Below are positions 34,842 to 39,111 of a DNA stretch of 39,111 nucleotides, in pieces. How positions within the stretch are numbered: the first letter of the stretch is position 1; the number at the start of each line of letters is the position of its first letter. A program made the translations under genes and the position numbers. Where the stretch lies: contig JAKOXH010000015.1 in NCBI GenBank assembly GCA_029781135.1, forward strand, positions 1 through 39,111, given 5' to 3'. The DNA comes from Planctomycetota bacterium. Lineage in GTDB: Bacteria > Planctomycetota > Planctomycetia > Pirellulales > Lacipirellulaceae. The notes beneath the pieces are model-generated. The model ran no database searches. It saw only the letters and a list, made by a program, of their open reading frames with translations, and was not told the DNA's origin.

Positions 34842-35654
34842 TCATCTTCTGGTGGCATACCAATTGACAGCTTCAGATCTTCGATCGCCGCAAGGACGCA
34901 CTTCATAGCCCGTCCGGCAAAGAAAATCCGGGGCCTCCTCCTCACGAATCCCCAATTCGCCCATTAAAATTCGACTTTGCTCCCAATACACGTGCGCGAT
35001 TCGCTTCTCGCGAAATAATCTTTCGGCCCCCAATATCGCCCAAGTGTCGGCCCCTTCGATATCGATCTTCAAAAGCGCGATTTGGTCGACACCTTGAAGT
35101 GCATCGTCGAGTCGCACCACAGGTACTCGCGACGACCGCTCCGAGCGTTCGCGCACCAGCCGGCCCCAACCCGTTTGCTCCTCGGGCCCCAAATCGAATT
35201 CCATTTCTCCTTTTTCACGTGCGACCGCCTCCGAGCGAATATCGATCTGATCGCTCAAATCATTGGTAGCCACGTTGTATCGAAGATAATCGAGATTTCG
35301 CGGCGAAGCTTCGAATGCCGTCACGGAATTGGCCGGGTTAGCGACCGCCCACAACAAACTGAAGTAACCGAGATTCGCCCCTACATCCACCAAGTGCCCC
35401 CCCTTATTTTTTGCCAATCGCCACAGGTAACGAGTGAACCCCAAGTCGTACAAGCCCGTAAACGCGATGCTATCGGAAATCACGTCGCCCGGCAGCAACC
35501 GCATCGTGACGCACGGGCAAAACGACAACGTGGCTGCCTCGAAGAGGGGATAGTACCGCCGCCTCGTCGGCCGGAAGGCACGACTCCAAATGCTACAACG
35601 CAATCGTCGCGGCAAAATCCTCAGCAACACCGGTCGTTGCATACTATTGGTCAT
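34842..35654 (-). CDS. FkbM-family methyltransferase
   Basis: An S-adenosylmethionine-dependent methyltransferase of 270 residues. The N-terminal region has DSIAFTGLYDLGFTRYLWRLA, then the cofactor loop HLVDVGANLGYFSLLWA and acidic FEASPRNLDYL. Downstream are VVRLDDAL and LLKIDIEGADTWAILGAERL, the FkbM signature. It probably O-methylates a sugar of the repeat unit; the position is unknown. It lies about 20 bases after the next FkbM gene upstream, and both appear complete. The two share only the family core, so they likely have different targets. Confidence 0.88.
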   Translation of the reverse strand: MTNSMQRPVLLRILPRRLRCSIWSRAFRPTRRRYYPLFEAATLSFCPCVTMRLLPGDVISDSIAFTGLYDLGFTRYLWRLAKNKGGHLVDVGANLGYFSLLWAVANPANSVTAFEASPRNLDYLRYNVATNDLSDQIDIRSEAVAREKGEMEFDLGPEEQTGWGRLVRERSERSSRVPVVRLDDALQGVDQIALLKIDIEGADTWAILGAERLFREKRIAHVYWEQSRILMGELGIREEEAPDFLCRTGYEVRPCGDRRSEAVNWYATRR

Positions 35655-35674
35655 TAAAGGGTTGGTATGCCCGA

Positions 35675-36529
35675 TTAACGATGAACACGTTCAATCGGTC
35701 GAGCGAACACATTGAAGACCGGTTCGTCGATCAAATCATTTAAGATTTGTTCCGAATACTCGAACGGTTCAATTGGACCATCCAGGAAACGTTGTATGAA
35801 GAGCTCGTAAGAAGGACGTGCGATTAACCGGAACACCTCGCGACAATGTCCTAATTTATCCTCCTTGTTCATCAGATGCACCTCAATGTCAAGCTTTGGA
35901 TTTTTCGCAAGTATCTGCTGCGCGCCGCTTAGAACTTCCAATTCATAGCCTTCCACGTCAATTTTTATAAACGTAGGTTGTCCTATGGGGACCATGTCAT
36001 CCAGCCGAACAATCGGGACTGCGATGAGATTCCACGCCTGGCTGTCGGAAGAAAGGATTCCGTTGGGAGTATCTGCAATCGTTACAGTACCATTTTGACC
36101 GCCGACCGCCATTTCACGTATGTCTACGTTTCGAAGCCGATTCAGTTTCACGTTCTGACGAATGTCGCGTGCATTGGAAGATAATGGCTCAAACGCCATA
36201 ACTCTTCCATCAGGCCCAACAAAATGCGCGAAGAAGATTGTCGTAAATCCGATATTGGCACCGCAATCGACGACGAAGTCACCGGGTTCGAGCAGATGGT
36301 GTCGTATCCAATCAAGTTCTGGCCAGTCAAGTCGATCTTCTACCGACCCTTTAACAAATAAGTTGTTAATTGCCACATCAAAAGTGTAACCGCCTAATGA
36401 TTTCTTAATCACGTGTCGTCGAAATGTAATTCGCCGATGCCAATAGGCCGCTTTTGCCTGCACCTGGCGACATACGCCGGATATCCCTCGATCTTGATAT
36501 ACTTCCGCGATTCGTTTTGCTAATTTCAT
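35675..36529 (-). CDS. FkbM-family methyltransferase
   Basis: A 284-residue methyltransferase. An N-terminal basic helix (KLAKRIAEVYQDRG) precedes the core with FVVDCGANIGFTTIFFAHFVG, VMAFEPLSSNARDI, VPIVRLDDMVPI and FIKIDVEGYELEVLSGAQQIL. It should methylate a sugar hydroxyl in the cytoplasm before export. The ATG overlaps the stop of the flippase gene by four bases (ATGA), so expression is coupled to export. The gene is noticeably AT-richer than those in the left half of the window, in line with horizontally acquired polysaccharide genes. Confidence 0.88.
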   Translation of the reverse strand: MKLAKRIAEVYQDRGISGVCRQVQAKAAYWHRRITFRRHVIKKSLGGYTFDVAINNLFVKGSVEDRLDWPELDWIRHHLLEPGDFVVDCGANIGFTTIFFAHFVGPDGRVMAFEPLSSNARDIRQNVKLNRLRNVDIREMAVGGQNGTVTIADTPNGILSSDSQAWNLIAVPIVRLDDMVPIGQPTFIKIDVEGYELEVLSGAQQILAKNPKLDIEVHLMNKEDKLGHCREVFRLIARPSYELFIQRFLDGPIEPFEYSEQILNDLIDEPVFNVFARPIERVHR

Positions 36530-37932
36530 GTGAGATAATTGTTAATCATTTTGCCGCTAGCTCTCATCCCCAACCATGCATCGGCTAAATAGATTGGAAG
36601 AGGAACAATCGCCGATACGATGCTAAGATAAATGACCCCTCGAACGGTCCCTACGTCAAATGCAATGATTGAGACTACTTGGGCAACAAGGATAACAAGG
36701 ACATTTATATAGCCGTAGATGCGAATCCACGCACGACTAAAGTTAAGCCATAGTATTGCGCCGCCAAACTGAGTAAGACAACCTGCCACAATAATCAGAA
36801 GACATTCGCGCTCCATGCCCGCGTACGCATCACCGAGTATCCAGAGAAGTACTTGAGGAAAGAGCATCGCCAAGACAACCATCGGCAGCAGGCTAAGGCC
36901 TACGATACTCGCTAGTCCCAAATACATCCTTGGAAGCTGCCGAGTATCTTGGCACCGCGAGAATCGCGGCGCGAGTACACTGTGAAAAACAGCCCCGAAA
37001 ACCGACAACAGCGTCGCGAGCCGGCCCAACGCCGCAATATCTGCGACACTCGTCGTCGTTCCGAAAAGCGTCAGCAATACAAACGTGATCTGCCCCTGAA
37101 AACAATAGAACAAAACATTTGGCAGCATTGGCATTGAAATCGCCAGTATGCGCTTTCGATAGGCACGATTCGTAACTGCTACCTTATCTACCTCTTCATT
37201 CGCACGTCGATGATATATCAACCATTGCACCCAATTCCCTATGCCGGCAAATGCAACGCCTAATAAGCTCGTTAACCAAGCGGCCATACCAAGAACGCAC
37301 ATCAAACGTACCGCCGAGGTGGCGAACTCCGCCACCTGTACCTTGCGATAATTTCCCAACAATAGCGCCGTCTCTTTGAGAACGGTTGCTGTAAGAAGTG
37401 GCCAACAGGCGGCCAGCGTTGCCATACAGAGCACCACAGTCTGCAAGATAGTGGCACCGTTAGACAACAACATCCAAACCATCACCGGAAAACTAATCAA
37501 GAAAGCTATTGCTGAAAACGCGTGCCTCAATTGAGTTGCCGTCACCACCAACTCACTCAGGCATTGGCGGTCATCATGAACTTCGCCGCCAATCGAGCGC
37601 AACGCTGGGCTAATCCCTGTGTCTGCCAATACATTGAACATCGAGAGGCCCGAATTGGCGACTGCATAGAGTGCATATTCAGGCTTTGGCAAACTACGCA
37701 CGATAATGAAACCTGCGATCGCTCCCGTCAACTGAACGGCAATCTGCACCAATCCATATTCGCCAACAATGAGGGTCCATCGTACTAATTTCGACCGAGT
37801 GGAATCGACTGATGAGTCGACTTTAGCCGCCGCTTGTGCATCGTGACCAACTAGTGTTGTCTCAGATTCATCCGCAAGAGCTTGTATATCAATTGACACA
37901 GTTGTCAATACAGTTGCGTCGCAGAACTGCAT
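36526..37932 (-). CDS. Wzx-like oligosaccharide flippase
   Basis: A membrane protein of about 468 residues with twelve or more hydrophobic segments, of the polysaccharide-flippase (MATE-like/MVF) superfamily. The first membrane segment follows LVRWTLIVGEYGLVQIAVQLTG, and FIIVRSLPKPEYALYAVANSG matches the first helices of Wzx-type proteins. It should move lipid-linked repeat units across the inner membrane for the polymerase at 30.8-32.1 kb. The start is uncertain: ATG 37932 and 37965 are both possible. The frame extends to 38163, but that extension is an out-of-frame reading of the broken ABC permease gene. No clear ribosome binding site was found. Confidence 0.82.
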   Translation of the reverse strand: MQFCDATVLTTVSIDIQALADESETTLVGHDAQAAAKVDSSVDSTRSKLVRWTLIVGEYGLVQIAVQLTGAIAGFIIVRSLPKPEYALYAVANSGLSMFNVLADTGISPALRSIGGEVHDDRQCLSELVVTATQLRHAFSAIAFLISFPVMVWMLLSNGATILQTVVLCMATLAACWPLLTATVLKETALLLGNYRKVQVAEFATSAVRLMCVLGMAAWLTSLLGVAFAGIGNWVQWLIYHRRANEEVDKVAVTNRAYRKRILAISMPMLPNVLFYCFQGQITFVLLTLFGTTTSVADIAALGRLATLLSVFGAVFHSVLAPRFSRCQDTRQLPRMYLGLASIVGLSLLPMVVLAMLFPQVLLWILGDAYAGMERECLLIIVAGCLTQFGGAILWLNFSRAWIRIYGYINVLVILVAQVVSIIAFDVGTVRGVIYLSIVSAIVPLPIYLADAWLGMRASGKMINNYLT

Positions 37933-38258
37933 GAGCACAAACGCGGACCATCGACATTTAACCATCCGAGTGGACTTGAAAACAGCGTCCACGGCAACAT
38001 CCCCGCCAGCACCAGCAGCGCATACGGGGCAGTGCCCTCCGTCGGCAACTTCGCGACCCGGCCAAAAATCACCGTGAAGATCAGCATCGTGAGAAACGGC
38101 CGGATCACGGCCCACGCCACGCCGATGACCGTCTGCTTGTACCGCACCGCGATATCGCGCCACGCGAGAATGTAAAACAACTCGCGGTAGCGCAACAAAT
38201 CGCGCCAGTAGTTCCGCTCCGCGCGGCCAGGCTCAAGGATCAATTCGTCGGTCATCAC
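37905..38258 (-). pseudogene. ABC-2 type polysaccharide export permease (Wzm-like), N-terminal fragment
   Basis: The first 94 residues match the N-terminus of polysaccharide ABC transporter permeases: YWRDLLRYRELFYILAWRDI, VRYKQTVIGVAWAVIRPFLTM, IFGRVAKLP and YALLVLAGMLPWTLFS. Intact family members have about 260-280 residues and six membrane segments; here similarity ends after LPWTLFS, and a 23-residue unrelated tail runs to a stop inside the flippase gene start. No ATP-binding subunit gene (Wzt) is present. The fragment cannot form an exporter. It looks like the relic of an earlier ABC-dependent export system that was replaced by a Wzx/Wzy system, with the recombination point near 37985. 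Confidence 0.8.
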
Positions 38259-38301
38259 TTGGTTTTGAGCGAATGTGGCCTAATCGACACGAAAGTGAAC
38301 T

Positions 38302-38925
38302 TCAAATATCGGTCGACAGAATACGCCTTGCAGGGGCAGCGGAGCACCTTGCGGCAATACGTGTCGGCTGACGCACCCAAAGGTGATTACTCATTGCCGA
38401 TTGGGACTCGGCAATCCATAGAGTACGTTTCCAAGGATCGTATTCCTGCAATTCAAACCCGTGGGATTGCATTATCTCACGGATCGCTGGACTATCCCCC
38501 TCCAACATTACTGCTTGTAGACTGCCATTCGCTAAAGATTGCCGTGCGCCTTTCAACACCTCGAGTTCATGCCCTTCAACGTCGACTTTCCAAAAGATCG
38601 GATTTACGTTTTGAAGAACAGAATCCATTGGTCGGATTTGTACTAACTGCGCACTCCCCAAATACTCCTTGCTGACGATTTGGTTTTGAGTTCCTTGGTC
38701 CAGACTGATCGGGAGCTCCTCTTCTCGTTCGCCAATCGCGCAATTGATTGGCGTCACCAAACTTGAAACCTCGTTGACTTGAATGTTTCGCTTTAGCAGG
38801 GCAAAGGACTCGGGTACCGGCTCGATGCTTAGGCAATTCGCCCCGACGACGCCAGCTGCAAGTACTGTATAGCTACCGATATTCGCACCAATATCAATGA
38901 ACCAATCACCTGGAGTTATTGTCAA
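38302..38925 (-). pseudogene. FkbM-family methyltransferase, 5' end lost to an IS256-family element
   Basis: The reading begins directly in the cofactor-binding motif (WFIDIGANIGSYTVLAAGV) and continues with SIEPVPESFALLKRN, FWKVDVEGHELEVLKGARQSL and a complete C-terminus ending in NHLWVRQPTRIAARC. Intact FkbM proteins have some 50-90 residues before that motif. The only available start is a TTG in sequence that appears to belong to the insertion sequence end, so translation is doubtful. Its 3' end is complete, and it lies 43 bases before the broken ABC permease. Both seem to be leftovers of an older polysaccharide cluster. Confidence 0.75.
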
Positions 38926-39111
38926 TGGTTGTGTTCTGGGATTTTGCTAGGCGGCGTCCTGCATGATACCGTCGATGAACGTTTTTCCTTCCAAGAGATG
39001 ATTGATGTGTTGGTGTCCGTTGAGTCGTCGCCAGTGTTTCTGTGCGGCGTGAGCGAGCTTGAACATCATGACCAGGCTTGCTCGGCGGCTGCCGCTGCCC
39101 TTGGTGCGTCG
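38918..39111 (-). mobile_element. End of an IS256-family insertion sequence (partial)
   Basis: The right edge carries the 3' end of a transposase gene plus about 20-30 bases of element end, with CCCAGAACACAACCATTGAC after the stop, as is usual in IS256-type elements. The exact boundary, inferred near 38918-38930, is where FkbM similarity starts. The other end lies outside the window. Confidence 0.65.
38947..39111 (-). CDS. IS256-family transposase, C-terminal fragment
   Basis: The last 54 residues of a mutator-type (IS256) transposase are visible; the start is outside the window. The segment FKLAHAAQKHWRRLNG followed by HINHLLEGKTFIDG matches the end of the family, where a K-W-R-x-x-N-G motif is followed by a short segment ending in F-x-D-G. 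The stop TAG is followed by the element end. The catalytic DDE residues lie in the missing part. Insertion of this element removed the start of the adjacent FkbM gene. Confidence 0.75.
   Translation of the reverse strand, partial: RRTKGSGSRRASLVMMFKLAHAAQKHWRRLNGHQHINHLLEGKTFIDGIMQDAA

Noticed and set aside
37966..38163. N-terminal extension of the flippase frame
   Set aside because: It reads the ABC permease fragment in another frame and lacks family similarity.

Overview
The window looks like a piece of a planctomycete chromosome, probably from the order Pirellulales. This is judged from protein types: several PEP-CTERM secreted proteins, one with a planctomycete-style dockerin segment; an exosortase of the type typical of this phylum; a TIGR03790-family protein; and a lipoprotein family with GF-x-x-GF and PP-x-x-YW signatures. 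Almost all genes lie on the minus strand, and many overlap by a few bases. No tRNA, rRNA or CRISPR array was seen.

Left part (1-10.7 kb): an IS5-type insertion sequence enters from the left edge and has cut off the DNA-binding end of a NarL/LuxR-type response regulator. Then come a dockerin-containing PEP-CTERM protein (minus), a plus-strand pair made of a lipoprotein and a Wza-like polysaccharide export lipoprotein, a small secreted proline-rich protein, three further PEP-CTERM proteins and one PEP-CTERM remnant. Good intrinsic terminators separate several of these.

Middle part (11-21.5 kb): two paralogous membrane-anchored TPR proteins flank a TIGR03790 protein, next to an exosortase with an EpsI-like C-terminal extension. 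The exosortase would process the PEP-CTERM proteins encoded on the left. A carbamoyltransferase and a family 2 glycosyltransferase follow. Each ends inside an array of 7-base tandem repeats.

Right part (21.6-38.3 kb): a polysaccharide gene cluster with a nucleotide-sugar dehydrogenase, a UDP-GlcNAc 2-epimerase, further glycosyltransferases, an asparagine-synthase-like amidotransferase, an acyltransferase-3 protein, three FkbM methyltransferases (one broken), a Wzy-like polymerase and a Wzx-like flippase. With the Wza-like protein at 4.5 kb this makes most of a Wzx/Wzy exopolysaccharide pathway. The initiating sugar-phosphate transferase and the Wzc-type kinase are not in the window. The inferred product is an exported polymer carrying amidated acidic amino sugars and carbamoyl, acyl and methyl groups, secreted together with exosortase-anchored proteins.

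The right end is a scar: an ABC-2 export permease broken after about 94 residues, an FkbM gene lacking its start, and the tail of an IS256-family transposase. The whole region is rich in small palindromic repeats of at least four families. One copy sits in frame inside the acyltransferase gene. One FkbM gene carries both a frameshift at a run of eight G and an in-frame TGA, yet keeps start and stop overlaps with its neighbours.
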